NCBI GenBank assembly: GCA_030148425.1
Contig: JASBTM010000014.1
Location: 62,001-126,000, forward strand
Length of the DNA: 64,000 nt
Origin: Hyphomicrobium sp.
Lineage (GTDB): Bacteria; Pseudomonadota; Alphaproteobacteria; Rhizobiales; Hyphomicrobiaceae
Direction of reading: 5' to 3'
The stretch's first letter is position 1. Each line of letters starts with the position of its first letter. A program made the translations under genes and the position numbers. Shown piece by piece: positions 17,418 to 26,544 of the stretch. The notes under the pieces were generated by a model. That model made no database searches. It was not told where the DNA came from and saw only the letters and a list, made by a program, of their open reading frames with translations.

Positions 17418-18010
17418 CAGGGGCGAAACTCCATGAGCCGCGCGACGTAACGCGCGAAAACGTCCACTTCCAGATTGACCAGATCGCCGGGGGTTTTCGC
17501 GCCCCAGGTCGTCACCGTCAAGCTATGCGGAATGAGATTGACCCCAAAGCGGGATTCCGCAACTTCGTTGACGGTTAGCGAGGTCCCGTTCAACGCGACC
17601 GAGCCCTTGGGCGCAATATAGCGGGAAAGATGCTCGGGCGCTTCGAAAAGAAAGCGTTTGCTATCGCCGTCCTGGGTGATCGAGATGATCTTGGCGACGC
17701 CGTCCACATGGCCCGAGACGATATGCCCGCCAAGCTCGTCGCCAGCCCGCAACGACCGTTCCAAATTGACGCGGCTGCCGGGCTGCCAGTTTCCGAGCGT
17801 GCTTTTAGCCAGCGTTTCGTTGGAGACGTCGACACTGAACTCGGCGCCGCCCGAAATCGGCTTGATCTCGGTCGCCGTAAGACAGACGCCATCGCAGCAG
17901 ATCGAAAGGCCCGTCTCCTCCGGCTTCAGGGGATACGCGGTCTTGAGCGTGAAACGGCCGGGCGAACGCGCCAATACTTCGCCAACGTCGGTGATCAATC
18001 CGGTAAACAT
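17417..18010 (-). CDS. ribE: Riboflavin synthase (alpha subunit)
   Basis: 197 residues built of two lumazine-binding repeats: MFTGLITDVGEV at the start and a second about residue 98 (GGHIVSGHVDGVAKI). It dismutates two lumazines to riboflavin. It starts four bases after the ribD stop and overlaps the next gene by one base, so the rib genes are tightly coupled. Confidence 0.94.
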   Translation of the reverse strand: MFTGLITDVGEVLARSPGRFTLKTAYPLKPEETGLSICCDGVCLTATEIKPISGGAEFSVDVSNETLAKSTLGNWQPGSRVNLERSLRAGDELGGHIVSGHVDGVAKIISITQDGDSKRFLFEAPEHLSRYIAPKGSVALNGTSLTVNEVAESRFGVNLIPHSLTVTTWGAKTPGDLVNLEVDVFARYVARLMEFRP

Positions 18011-18014
18011 CCGA

Positions 18015-19139
18015 TCAGCGTCCTTCCCTGTCCGCGACGCGGCGATATCGCCACATCGTATCGGTGCCGATTGTCCGCCGCTCGACGGCGGTCATGCCAA
18101 GATTTCCGACCCAGCGTCGAACGGCATTGTCGGCGTCGCGGTCGGACGGCGTTCCCGCCATATAGAGCACAATCTCGTCGGCAAAAGATTGCTCGGCAAA
18201 GCCGCGCCAGATCGCAGGACCACCTTCGACCAGAAGGCGCGTAATCCCGCGAGCGACGAGCGCTTCCATGATCGACGGCAGCCAGAGGGTATTGGCGACG
18301 ACGCCGACGTCGATGACCTCGGTGCCGCCCTCCGCGATAGCACGTTTCCTGTCCGCGTCGCTGGCGGCCGACGTCATCAGCCAGACCGGTACGGTGCGCG
18401 CGCTTTTGAAAAGCTTGGCGGAGACGGGAAGATCGAGCGAGCGGGAGAGAACGACCCGCACGGGCGAACGGTCGAAAATCCCAGGCAGGCGGCAGGTCAA
18501 TTCGGGATCGTCATCGCGCACGGTCGCGCTGCCGACGAGGATGGCGTCGAACTCCTTGCGTAGGATCATGCCATGCGCGCGTGAGCGTTCACCCGTGACC
18601 CAGACCGGCGCAGAACCCGCGCCGCGTGCGATGTCGCCCTTCTCGTCGAGCGCGAGCTTCAGCGTGACGAGCGGGCGGCGCTCTGTGACCCGGACAATGT
18701 GGCCGCGCGTGATCCAACGAGCTTCGGCTGCGCCGACGCCGCGTAAAACTTCGATACCTGCATTGCGCAAACGGTCGAGGCCGCGTCCGCCGACTCGCGG
18801 ATCGGGATCTTCGATGGCGACGACCGCGCGTTTTAATCCGGCGGCGACGATGGCATCGGCGCAAGGCGGTGTGCGGCCGTAATGCGAGCAGGGTTCGAGC
18901 GTCACGTAAATAGTTGCGCCGCGTGCACGATCTCCCGCGAGGGCGATGGCTTGCGTCTCGGCATGTGGGCGGCCGCCGCGCGCCGTGGTGCCGCGCGCGA
19001 TAATCTCGCCCGTCGTCTCATCGGCAATCACCGCGCCGACGCTCGGATTCGGCGCGGTCGCGCCAAGGCCGCGCTCAGCCATGCGAAGCGCGATCGCCAT
19101 CATCTCGGCGTCGAACGTGGTTTGCCTCTTAACCGTCAT
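18015..19139 (-). CDS. ribD: Bifunctional diaminohydroxyphosphoribosylaminopyrimidine deaminase / 5-amino-6-(5-phosphoribosylamino)uracil reductase
   Basis: 374 residues. The N-terminal cytidine-deaminase-like domain carries the zinc motif PHAETQAIA ... EPCSHYGRTPPCADAI; the C-terminal RibD reductase domain (about 150-365) has VTLKLALDEKGDIA and LLVEGGPAIWRGF. It performs steps two and three of riboflavin synthesis. It is first of the rib run; a 171-base gap separates it from nrdR. No FMN riboswitch was recognised before it. Confidence 0.92.
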   Translation of the reverse strand: MTVKRQTTFDAEMMAIALRMAERGLGATAPNPSVGAVIADETTGEIIARGTTARGGRPHAETQAIALAGDRARGATIYVTLEPCSHYGRTPPCADAIVAAGLKRAVVAIEDPDPRVGGRGLDRLRNAGIEVLRGVGAAEARWITRGHIVRVTERRPLVTLKLALDEKGDIARGAGSAPVWVTGERSRAHGMILRKEFDAILVGSATVRDDDPELTCRLPGIFDRSPVRVVLSRSLDLPVSAKLFKSARTVPVWLMTSAASDADRKRAIAEGGTEVIDVGVVANTLWLPSIMEALVARGITRLLVEGGPAIWRGFAEQSFADEIVLYMAGTPSDRDADNAVRRWVGNLGMTAVERRTIGTDTMWRYRRVADREGR

Positions 19140-19269
19140 GGCGCCTGAAGTACGATCATCGCCATTCTTCGCTCCAGCCCTTGCAGGGAGCGGACGGACG
19201 GGGATGGGGGAAGGATCGAGATACTCACGTTGCCTTCCGATTTACGTTCATCGACATGCATATTTCTAG

Positions 19270-19294
19270 TTCGACGGGACCCGCCCCCGTCGAA
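19270..19294 (-). terminator. Hairpin after nrdR
   Basis: TTCGACGGG (19270-19278) and CCCGTCGAA (19286-19294) form a perfect 9-base-pair stem with a 7-base loop. No T-run follows on the - strand, so termination is uncertain. Confidence 0.4.
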
Positions 19295-19310
19295 GGGAGT
19301 GGAATTAAGG

Positions 19311-19838
19311 TCAGTGCTTTTTCTCGACTGCAATCTCGTCGAGGACGGGAGACCCGAACCGTTCGGTGAGATCAAGCGGATCGCGCGTATCGCTCGCAAG
19401 TTCGCGGAGGACGGCGTGGAAGTCTGCGGTGTCGCGAAAGTCGCGATACACGGACGCGAAGCGTACATATGCGACAGGATCGAGCTCGCGCAAGGCCGCC
19501 ATGACAAGCTCACCGATCTCGGCAGACGTTATCTCGGTTTCGCCGGAGCTTTCGAGCTGGCGCACGAGCCCTGAAACCAGGCGGTCGATGCGTTCGGGCT
19601 CGATAGGGCGTTTGCGCAGGGCGACCGAGATCGATTTCGAAAGCTTATCGCGGTCGAAAAGCACTTTGCGGCCGGAGCGTTTAACAACCGTCAGCTCGCG
19701 GAGCTGAACACGCTCGAACGTGGTGAAACGGCCGCCGCAATCGGAACAGACGCGGCGACGCCTGATCGCGGCGTTCTCGTCCGACGGCCGACTGTCTTTG
19801 ACCTGGCTATCCTCGCTTCCGCAAAACGGACAGCGCAT
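19311..19838 (-). CDS. nrdR: Transcriptional repressor NrdR
   Basis: 175 residues: a zinc ribbon (C3, C6, C31, C34 in MRCPFCGS and [14 protein letters not shown]) followed by an ATP-cone domain (about 50-140, [16 protein letters not shown]...). NrdR senses ATP/dATP and represses ribonucleotide reductase genes through paired NrdR boxes. The protein is somewhat longer than the usual 150-160 residues, with the extra at the C-terminus. A likely target, nrdJ, lies at 32068 with candidate boxes before it. Confidence 0.95.
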   Translation of the reverse strand: MRCPFCGSEDSQVKDSRPSDENAAIRRRRVCSDCGGRFTTFERVQLRELTVVKRSGRKVLFDRDKLSKSISVALRKRPIEPERIDRLVSGLVRQLESSGETEITSAEIGELVMAALRELDPVAYVRFASVYRDFRDTADFHAVLRELASDTRDPLDLTERFGSPVLDEIAVEKKH

Positions 19839-19996
19839 CTTTCACTTCCTTCCCATGCCCGCGCTCCTCGGCGGCGCGTCGCGGCCTTGTTTCCGGAGGG
19901 ACAGACTTCTTCTTAACCACAAGCCAGATTCCAGCTCGCAACACACATTACCCGACACGCCTCTCGGGAGGTTTTCAACAAAGAGAGTGACGGGCT

Positions 19997-20149
19997 ATGA
20001 AAACAACTCCCTATTTCCTCATGGCAGCAATCGCGAGCTTCTTTTTGACATACAGCCTTTTTGCCGCCGCTTCGGACGACCAGGGCGTCGAGCATTGGAT
20101 GGCGCAGCAGACCTCCGCACTTGCCGCGATGGCGGGCGCAAACGGCTAG
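19997..20149 (+). CDS. Predicted small secreted or membrane peptide (50 residues)
   Basis: A 50-codon frame from ATG 19997 to TAG 20147-20149. Residues 1-4 carry a lysine, residues 5-24 are hydrophobic (a signal peptide or single membrane helix), and the rest is a short acidic-to-neutral tail. A GAGAG stretch lies 9-14 bases before the start. Its stop overlaps that of the convergent hxlR-like gene in CTAG. It resembles no family I know; codon use is ordinary. It could be a chance frame. Confidence 0.45.
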   Translation: MKTTPYFLMAAIASFFLTYSLFAAASDDQGVEHWMAQQTSALAAMAGANG

Positions 20150-20586
20150 CCTTTCCCGCCTTCGCGCTCTTCGAATGCTTCGCGCGCTGCATGAACCTCG
20201 GAAATATGCGATTCGACCCACGCGCCAAGCTTTCGCAGCGTCTCAGAAAGTGAACGGCCGAGATCGGTCAACTGGTATTCGACGCGCGGCGGCACTTCCA
20301 TGTGGTTGATGCGCTGAACCAAGCCGTTGCGCTCCAGATTGCGAAGCGTCTGCGTCAGCATCTTTTGTGAAACGCCGCCGATCCGGCGCATGAGATCACC
20401 GTTGCGGACCGGACCGGCGCGCAACGCAGGTAGAATCAAAAGCGTCCATTTGTCCGCGATGAGTTCCAACAACGCCCGCGATGGGCAGGCTTCCAGATAG
20501 ATGTCAGCAGCAAGAGGCCCCGCGTTGTCGGCTTCCTCTTTGATCTGCCTGAGGGCATTGCGCGAGGCGTCGGGCATCCCTTCCAT
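20146..20586 (-). CDS. HxlR family winged-helix transcriptional regulator
   Basis: 146 residues. The segment from about 33 to 125 is a HxlR/MarR-like winged helix: CPSRALLELIADKWTLLILPAL, then LMRRIGGVSQKMLTQTLRNLERNGLVQR and VEYQLTDLGRSL, the family hallmark. Cysteine 34 is placed where redox-sensing HxlR members (HypR, YodB, QorR types) have theirs. It is divergent from a flavodoxin-like oxidoreductase gene, a common pairing for quinone- or electrophile-responsive control. Confidence 0.88.
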   Translation of the reverse strand: MEGMPDASRNALRQIKEEADNAGPLAADIYLEACPSRALLELIADKWTLLILPALRAGPVRNGDLMRRIGGVSQKMLTQTLRNLERNGLVQRINHMEVPPRVEYQLTDLGRSLSETLRKLGAWVESHISEVHAAREAFEEREGGKG

Positions 20587-20592
20587 CCATTA

Positions 20593-20617
20593 GTTACTAA
20601 AAGGTGCGTACTTTACC
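20593..20617. promoter_or_regulatory. Possible HxlR operator in divergent promoter
   Basis: Between the two starts is GTTACTAAAAGG followed by GTACTTTACC, two TACT-centred blocks about two helical turns overall. HxlR proteins often bind such sites near their own start. The symmetry is imperfect; low confidence. Confidence 0.25.
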
Positions 20618-20677
20618 CATGGTTCCCCGTGTATATATCGGCAGACGTCGTGTTCAGCAACCGTGGGAAACAAAACC

Positions 20678-21274
20678 ATGACGTCAGTCGCAATTGTCGT
20701 TCATTCGGGCTTCGGCCATACCGCCGTCGTCGCAGACCATATCGCCAAGGGCGCAAACACCGTCCCCGGCGTGACAGCCACCATCTACCGCGCCGATGAT
20801 CTCGCGTCGCCCGATGCAGGCCCCTGGGCGGCGCTGGCAGCAGCCGACGCGATCATCCTCGGATCACCGACCTACATGGGTTCAGCCTCGGCGACGCTGA
20901 AGCAGTTCATGGACGCGTCGTCCAAGGTCTGGTCCGTCCAAGGCTGGAAGAACAAGATTGCCGCCGGTTTTACGAACTCGGCAAGCTGGTCGGGAGACAA
21001 GCTTTCGACGCTGACACAGCTTGCAGTGTTCGCTGCTCAACACGGCATGATCTGGACTGGCACAGGAATGATGCCGGGCTACAATACGAAAGACGCCTCG
21101 CCCGAAAACGTAAACCGAATTGGCTCGTTTCTTGGCCTTATGACACAGGCCAATGCCGATGAGAGTGCCGAGACGGCGCCGCCATCATCCGACCGCAGGA
21201 CGGCTGAAGTCTTCGGGGCTCGCGTCGCCGAGGTGGCTGTGCGTTGGAGCCAAAAAGCCCTGCAGGCCGCATAA
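20678..21274 (+). CDS. Flavodoxin-fold NAD(P)H:quinone oxidoreductase-like protein
   Basis: 198 residues. The N-terminus (VAIVVHSGFGHTAVVADHIAKG) is an FMN phosphate-binding loop, GSPTYMGSASATLKQFMDAS matches the WrbA/flavodoxin-like second FMN loop, and NSASWSGDKLSTLTQL follows as in NADPH-dependent FMN reductases. It probably reduces quinones or other electrophiles. ATG 20678 is preferred; a GTG at 20663 would add five residues. It is divergent from the HxlR regulator, its likely controller. Confidence 0.8.
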   Translation: MTSVAIVVHSGFGHTAVVADHIAKGANTVPGVTATIYRADDLASPDAGPWAALAAADAIILGSPTYMGSASATLKQFMDASSKVWSVQGWKNKIAAGFTNSASWSGDKLSTLTQLAVFAAQHGMIWTGTGMMPGYNTKDASPENVNRIGSFLGLMTQANADESAETAPPSSDRRTAEVFGARVAEVAVRWSQKALQAA

Positions 21275-21280
21275 ACAAAA

Positions 21281-21306
21281 AGCCGCGCAGAAATCTCTGC
21301 GCGGCT
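21281..21306. terminator. Bidirectional terminator between oxidoreductase gene and glyA
   Basis: AGCCGCGCAGA (21281-21291) and TCTGCGCGGCT (21296-21306) form a perfect 11-base-pair stem with a 4-base loop, preceded by AAAAA and followed by TTTC. It suits both converging genes. Confidence 0.8.
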
Positions 21307-21332
21307 TTCACATGTCTTTCAGATCGTAAAGC

Positions 21333-22637
21333 TTAGGCGTAGATCGGGAAGCGAGCGGTCAACGCGTTGGCCTTCGCCTTGACGGCTTCTTCCACAGCGC
21401 CGTTGCCCTCTTCGCCGTTCTTCGCGAGGCCGTCGAGGACTTCCGAGATCAGACGGCCGATCTCCTGGAACTCGGCGACGCCGAAGCCGCGCGTTGTACC
21501 GGCAGGCGACCCCAAGCGGATGCCCGACGTGACCATCGGCTTCTCGGGGTCGAACGGAATGCCGTTCTTGTTGCAGGTGATGTGTGCGCGCTCCAGCGAC
21601 TTCTCAGCCTTGTTGCCTGTGATCTTCTTCGGCCGCAGATCGACCAGAATGAGGTGCGTGTCGGTGCCGCCCGAGACGAGCGCGAAACCGTTCTGCACCA
21701 TGACTTCGCCAAGCGCCTTGGCGTTGTCCATGACGTTCTTGATGTAGACCTTGTAGTCGGGACGCAGCGCTTCACCGAAGGCAACGGCCTTCGCGGCGAT
21801 GACGTGCATCAGCGGGCCGCCCTGAATGCCCGGGAAGATCGCGGAGTTGATCTTCTTCGCGATGGCTTCGTCGTTCGTCAGGATCATGCCACCACGCGGA
21901 CCGCGGAGCGTCTTGTGCGTCGTCGTCGTGGCGACGTGAGCGTGCGGGAACGGGCTCGGGATGAGACCGGCTGCGACGAGGCCCGCGAAGTGCGCCATGT
22001 CGACGAGGAACGTCGCGCCGACTTCATCGGCGATAGCGCGGAACGCTGCGAAATCGATCTTGCGGGGATAGGCCGAGCCGCCGGCGATGATGATGCGCGG
22101 CTTGTGCTCATGCGCAAGTTTCTTCACCTCGTCCATGTCGATGAGGTGCGTGTCGGGCTTCACCATGTAGTGGATCGCGTTGAACCACTTGCCCGACTGG
22201 TTGACCGTTGCGCCGTGCGTCAAGTGTCCGCCGGCTGCGAGCGAGAGACCGAGGATCGTGTCGCCGGGCTTCGCGAGCGCGTTGAACACGCCCTGGTTCG
22301 CCTGCGAACCGGAGTTCGGCTGAACGTTGGCGAAGTCGCAGTTGAACAGCTTCTTGGCGCGGTCGATCGCGAGCTCTTCGGCGATATCGACGTATTGGCA
22401 GCCGCCGTAGTAGCGCTTGCCCGGGTAGCCTTCGGCATACTTGTTCGTGAGGACCGAGCCCGCAGCATCAAGGACGGCTTGCGAGACGATGTTCTCGGAA
22501 GCGATCAGCTCGATTTCGTGCTGCTGGCGTCCGAATTCTTTCTGAATTGCGGAGAAGACTTCGGGATCGGTTTCCGACAAGTGCGCCTTGAAGAAGCGCG
22601 ACGTCTGCGAGTTTGCTGCGGCCGGTGCAGTCGACAT
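21333..22637 (-). CDS. glyA: Serine hydroxymethyltransferase
   Basis: 434 residues. A fold type I PLP enzyme that interconverts serine and glycine with tetrahydrofolate. [11 protein letters not shown], the active-site [11 protein letters not shown] with the PLP lysine, and YGGCQYVD are present. The start at 22637 has AGAGGAAAG in front; the frame extends to 22694 without a site. In many Alphaproteobacteria glyA directly precedes nrdR; here about 1.5 kb of other genes lies between. Confidence 0.95.
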   Translation of the reverse strand: MSTAPAAANSQTSRFFKAHLSETDPEVFSAIQKEFGRQQHEIELIASENIVSQAVLDAAGSVLTNKYAEGYPGKRYYGGCQYVDIAEELAIDRAKKLFNCDFANVQPNSGSQANQGVFNALAKPGDTILGLSLAAGGHLTHGATVNQSGKWFNAIHYMVKPDTHLIDMDEVKKLAHEHKPRIIIAGGSAYPRKIDFAAFRAIADEVGATFLVDMAHFAGLVAAGLIPSPFPHAHVATTTTHKTLRGPRGGMILTNDEAIAKKINSAIFPGIQGGPLMHVIAAKAVAFGEALRPDYKVYIKNVMDNAKALGEVMVQNGFALVSGGTDTHLILVDLRPKKITGNKAEKSLERAHITCNKNGIPFDPEKPMVTSGIRLGSPAGTTRGFGVAEFQEIGRLISEVLDGLAKNGEEGNGAVEEAVKAKANALTARFPIYA

Positions 22638-22843
22638 GGGCTTTCCTCTGATTTTGGAAATGTTTTTGTAGCGCTGGCGGGGACGCGTGAGCAAGCCCGG
22701 CCGGACGCGGGTTCAACCATAGTACGGGTTCACGCACCAGCGCTCAACACCCGCCACCCCGCGTAATAAGAACGCGGGATAGCTCTTTCGGCTCAAAGGG
22801 GCAGGTTGGCCCTACTCTTTCGCCCAGCCCCCTCGCCTCCTGC

Positions 22844-24076
22844 CTACTCGGCGGCTTCGGCGAGGCTTTCCATCAGGGCAAACGGGCATTGCGACCAGAG
22901 CGACGACAATGCGCCGACCAGGTGGTCCATGTCCTCGTCGGTATGGTGCGGCGACGGCGTAAGCCGCAGGCGCTCGGTACCACGCGGAACCGTCGGATAG
23001 TTGATCGGCTGGACGTAGATGCCGAAGCGATCGAGAAGAACGTCGGTCAGCGCCTTGCAGCGCACCGGATCGGCCACTAGCACCGGCACGATGTGGCTCG
23101 GTCCCGGAATGATGGGAAGATCGGCTGCTGCGAGCTTGCGCTTCAGTGTGCGGGCACGCTCCTGATGCTGCTCGCGCTCGACGCTGCTGGACTTGAGATG
23201 ACGGATGGACGCCAGAGCACCGGCGGCGATGGCAGGCGCCAGCGACGTTGTGAAGATGAAGCCCGGCGCATAGGAACGGATGGCGTCGCAAAGGGTTTTC
23301 GAGGCAGCGATATAGCCACCCATGACGCCAAAGCCTTTGGCGAGCGTGCCGTTGATGATGTCGACGCGATTCATCACGCCGTCACGTTCGGCGACGCCGC
23401 CGCCGCGCGGGCCGTACAGGCCGACGGCGTGGACTTCGTCGAGGTAGGTCAGAGCGTTGTATTTCTTAGCGAGATCGCAGACAGCGCCGATGGGAGCAAC
23501 ATGCCCGTCCATCGAGTAGACGCTCTCGAACGCGATGATCTTCGGCGTCTCACGCGGTACGGACTTCAGCTTCGCTTCGAGATCGGCGAGATCATTGTGC
23601 AGGAAGATCTGCTTCGGGCCGCGACCGTTGCGGATGCCCGCGATCATCGACGCGTGATTCTTCTCATCGGAGAAAATCACGCAGCCCGGGAAGAGCGTTG
23701 CGAGCGTCGACAGCGCAGCTTCGTTCGCGACGAAGGCTGAGGTGAATACGAGGGCGGCTTCCTTGCCGTGCAGGTCGGCGAGCTCACGCTCCAGCTCGAC
23801 GTGATAGTGAGTCGTGCCAGCGATGTTGCGCGTGCCGCCGGAACCGGCGCCGACGAGATCGATTGCTTCGTGCATCGCGGCGAGCACCTTGGGGTGCTGA
23901 CCCATGCCTAGATAATCGTTCGAGCACCAGACAGTTATCGGCTTGGCAGCTTCGCCCTTGATGACGTCGGCTTTGGGAAAGGCGCCCCTGTGGCGCTTCA
24001 CGTCAGCGAAAACCCGGTAGCGACCCTCTTGCTTAACGGTATCGAGGGCATCGGAGAGCTTCTGCTCGTAATTCAT
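22844..24076 (-). CDS. hemA: 5-aminolevulinate synthase
   Basis: 410 residues. It condenses glycine and succinyl-CoA, the alphaproteobacterial (C4) entry to haem and cobalamin. [50 protein letters not shown] and the PLP lysine in [11 protein letters not shown] are typical. ATG 24076 is chosen after a GGGAGCGG site; the frame runs on to 24211. GlyA (glycine supply) is the next gene downstream. Confidence 0.95.
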   Translation of the reverse strand: MNYEQKLSDALDTVKQEGRYRVFADVKRHRGAFPKADVIKGEAAKPITVWCSNDYLGMGQHPKVLAAMHEAIDLVGAGSGGTRNIAGTTHYHVELERELADLHGKEAALVFTSAFVANEAALSTLATLFPGCVIFSDEKNHASMIAGIRNGRGPKQIFLHNDLADLEAKLKSVPRETPKIIAFESVYSMDGHVAPIGAVCDLAKKYNALTYLDEVHAVGLYGPRGGGVAERDGVMNRVDIINGTLAKGFGVMGGYIAASKTLCDAIRSYAPGFIFTTSLAPAIAAGALASIRHLKSSSVEREQHQERARTLKRKLAAADLPIIPGPSHIVPVLVADPVRCKALTDVLLDRFGIYVQPINYPTVPRGTERLRLTPSPHHTDEDMDHLVGALSSLWSQCPFALMESLAEAAE

Positions 24077-24314
24077 TTCCCGTTTCCGCTCCCAAAAAGT
24101 ACGACGTTCATTTTTTTTGGCCTTTTTATGAACCCGTAGGCGACAAAGGACCAGTGCCGTTTCGTCGCGCAATCGCATGAAATTCCGGTCATGCTCAAGT
24201 ACTTTCTGCACCGGACCAAAACTTCACTTCGTAACCCTCGCAATTATACTAAGGAGGTGCAATCGCCATTGAGGCGCGTCAAAGCATACCAAGGTATGTA
24301 GGAGGGTTGTACGG

Positions 24315-25685
24315 CTAATAAGAGGCCGCGATCTCGCCGACGCCGTCCTTTTGATAGATGTCGCGACGGAACTGCACGACACCGTCGGCAGTCGCCCAGG
24401 CGCTTATATAGACAAACAGCAGCTGAACGGGTTTTTTCAACCTGACGTCGAGCGGCCGGCCGTTTTCCTTCATTTGCGCGACCTTATCGGCGCCCCAGCC
24501 GTTTTGTCCGGCAAGCAACCACGTCGCCAGGTTCTCGATATTATGCACGCGAATACATCCCGAGCTTTCGGAACGGAAGTTGCGGCCAAAAATGCGGTCC
24601 GACGGGGTGTCGTGCATGTAAACTGAATGGGCGCTGTCGAAATTGATCTTGAGAAAGCCGAGCGGGTTTTCCTTCCCCGGTTTCTGGCTGTAGCGATAGG
24701 TGCCCGGCGAGACTTTCTCCCAGTTGATCTTCTCCGGATCGACCTTCCGGCCGCTGCCGTCGTAAGCGTCGATACCGAACTTTACGAGGACGTTCTGGCC
24801 TTTTTGCTGCATCGCACGCCCGCGCGGAATGAGGTCCTCGGAAATGACCGTCGGCGGCAGTCGCCAGGTCGGATTGAAGCTCAAATCGGTGATCGGCGTG
24901 TGGAGCAGCGGCGTCGGACGGTCGGACTTGCCGACAACGCCCGCATATCGGGCGACGATCTCGCCGTTCTCCACGGCCTCGATTTGGGCTGCGGGGATGT
25001 TCACCACCACGTATTTCTTGGACGTCGTCGCGGCAGCCTCCTGCAGGCGGGCGAGGTTTACCTTCAATTGCTTGAGACGAACGTCGGCGGGGACATTCAG
25101 CGCCATGATGGTGCGCTTGTCGGCGATGCCGGTCGGCGTCAGGCCGTTCGATGCCTGGAACCGCTTCAGAGCCTTGTCGATGTCGCCATCGAAGTAGGAC
25201 GACGAGGCGTTGCCGCCGCGAAGGTCTCCGGATGCGGCCAAGCGGGTCCGCAATAGCGCGACGGCGGGATCGGTCGTGCCGTACTGCATCAGGCTTTCGC
25301 GAGGCGTTTTGTTCGGCGGCACGGGGATTTGCGGCCAGCCGCCCCGGCTCACGATCATGAGATACTGCCGGACCGCCATCTTCGTAGCTTCGATATTGGC
25401 TTTAGCGAGCGTCGCGAAGCCTTTCGGCGGATTGGCTTCCCATTCCCTGACGAAGTCAGGATCGGTTGGATTGGTCGAAAGGGATGAGCCGGGCGTATCG
25501 TTGCCGCTGGGGCCGAAATTGATCCAGCCGAAGCTCTGCGCCGCGGCTCCGCCCTGCCCGACTGCCAACGCCGCACCCATGACAGCGAAGCCTAGCGCAA
25601 GCGACACGCCGCGCCATGCGGAGCGGCTTTCAGCCCCGAAATTCCACCGCCCCAAGCGCACGTCTTTTCCCCCGAGCCCTTGCAT
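24315..25685 (-). CDS. L,D-transpeptidase (YkuD domain, YcbB-like), paralogue 2
   Basis: 456 residues with the same order as the gene at 12.6 kb: an N-terminal export signal (about 25-50), a peptidoglycan-binding domain (about 145-200), and a YkuD domain with HDTP-x(10)-SESSGCIRVHN, nucleophile C377. It sits directly downstream of an LdtR-like MarR regulator on the same strand. In Candidatus Liberibacter asiaticus and Sinorhizobium, LdtR controls the neighbouring L,D-transpeptidase gene, so the same may hold here. Confidence 0.87.
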   Translation of the reverse strand: MQGLGGKDVRLGRWNFGAESRSAWRGVSLALGFAVMGAALAVGQGGAAAQSFGWINFGPSGNDTPGSSLSTNPTDPDFVREWEANPPKGFATLAKANIEATKMAVRQYLMIVSRGGWPQIPVPPNKTPRESLMQYGTTDPAVALLRTRLAASGDLRGGNASSSYFDGDIDKALKRFQASNGLTPTGIADKRTIMALNVPADVRLKQLKVNLARLQEAAATTSKKYVVVNIPAAQIEAVENGEIVARYAGVVGKSDRPTPLLHTPITDLSFNPTWRLPPTVISEDLIPRGRAMQQKGQNVLVKFGIDAYDGSGRKVDPEKINWEKVSPGTYRYSQKPGKENPLGFLKINFDSAHSVYMHDTPSDRIFGRNFRSESSGCIRVHNIENLATWLLAGQNGWGADKVAQMKENGRPLDVRLKKPVQLLFVYISAWATADGVVQFRRDIYQKDGVGEIAASY

Positions 25686-25734
25686 TGCCGCTTATAACCG
25701 CGAGCAGCTTAGCTGAAATGCTCGAAACGAAAAA

Positions 25735-25762
25735 GGACCACCCTGCTTTCGCAGGGCGGCCC
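25735..25762 (-). terminator. Terminator after ldtR
   Basis: GGACCACCCTGC (25735-25746) pairs with GCAGGGCGGCCC (25751-25762) around a TTTC loop. Read on the - strand the stem ends in TTTTTCGTTTC. It would separate ldtR transcription from the transpeptidase gene. Confidence 0.75.
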
Positions 25763-25815
25763 TCAATGCTGCGGGACGGGCAGCATGGCAAACTGAAGTG
25801 GCGCAAGCTTCCGAC

Positions 25816-26325
25816 TTACAGGCGATAACGGATCTGATCCGACCAGAAACGCTCAAGGCGAACCAATGCCTTATTCAAATTCTTGACGTCTTCGCTCGAG
25901 ACTTCGCCAACGGTCTGAACGGAGCCGAGTTGGCGGAGATAAAGCTTGCTGACGACGTCGCGAGCCTCGAGGCCCTTGTCGGTGAGGCTGACACGCACCG
26001 ACCGGCGATCGGTGTCCGACCGCTTGTAGTGGATGTAGCCCATATCGACGAGTTTCTTGAGATTATACGAGACGTTCGAGCCGAGATAATAGCCGCGGGT
26101 CTTCAACTCGCCTGCCGTCAATTCGCTCTCGCCGATGTTGTAGAGCAGCAAGGCCTGGACGCTATTGAGTTCTGCACCACCGCGACGATCGAATTCGTCT
26201 TTGATCACGTCGAGGAGAAGCCGGTGGAGACGCTCGATCAAGCGAAGCGCCTGGAGATACTCTCCGCGGAAGCCTTCCTCGTGAACGGGGGCGTGATGAC
26301 GCCCAATATCATACGCTAAACTCAT
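25816..26325 (-). CDS. ldtR: LdtR-like MarR family transcriptional regulator
   Basis: 169 residues, winged helix-turn-helix of the MarR type (about 25-155). LNSVQALLLYNIGESELTAGELKTRGYYLGSNVSYNLKKLVDMGYIHYKRS and DRRSVRVSLTDKG form the recognition helix and wing. The sequence start SLAYDIGRHHAPVHEEGF is characteristic of the conserved alphaproteobacterial group that includes LdtR, known to control L,D-transpeptidase expression and osmotic tolerance. Its neighbour is such a transpeptidase. Confidence 0.85.
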   Translation of the reverse strand: MSLAYDIGRHHAPVHEEGFRGEYLQALRLIERLHRLLLDVIKDEFDRRGGAELNSVQALLLYNIGESELTAGELKTRGYYLGSNVSYNLKKLVDMGYIHYKRSDTDRRSVRVSLTDKGLEARDVVSKLYLRQLGSVQTVGEVSSEDVKNLNKALVRLERFWSDQIRYRL

Positions 26326-26544
26326 TACCCTGCCTCACATGTTTTGACGCCACCCGGTTTGCCTCGGGTTTTGACAAATAGATAATACGGAGGACTGAAT
26401 TTCGCCTAAATAGATATAGTAAAAGAATAGTACCGGCCCCGCTTATAAGGGGATTTTTAACGCAATCTACAAATTACATGTTTTCGTAGTAACTATAGTA
26501 TTAAATTCAATTGCGCAATTTTCGACGCTTTCCGCGCGGAAAAT
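26326..26544. promoter_or_regulatory. AT-rich intergenic region with palindromes before ldtR
   Basis: This 219-base gap is far more AT-rich than the surroundings. It holds the perfect palindromes AATTGCGCAATT (26509-26520) and TTTCCGCGCGGAAA (26529-26542), the latter three bases past the stop of the minus-strand hydrolase gene. It should contain the ldtR promoter; the palindromes could be protein sites or a hairpin ending the hydrolase transcript. Confidence 0.35.

Noticed and set aside
17400..19310. FMN riboswitch in the rib region
   Set aside because: The gaps before ribE and ribB are too short and the 171 bases before ribD lack the conserved FMN-element blocks.
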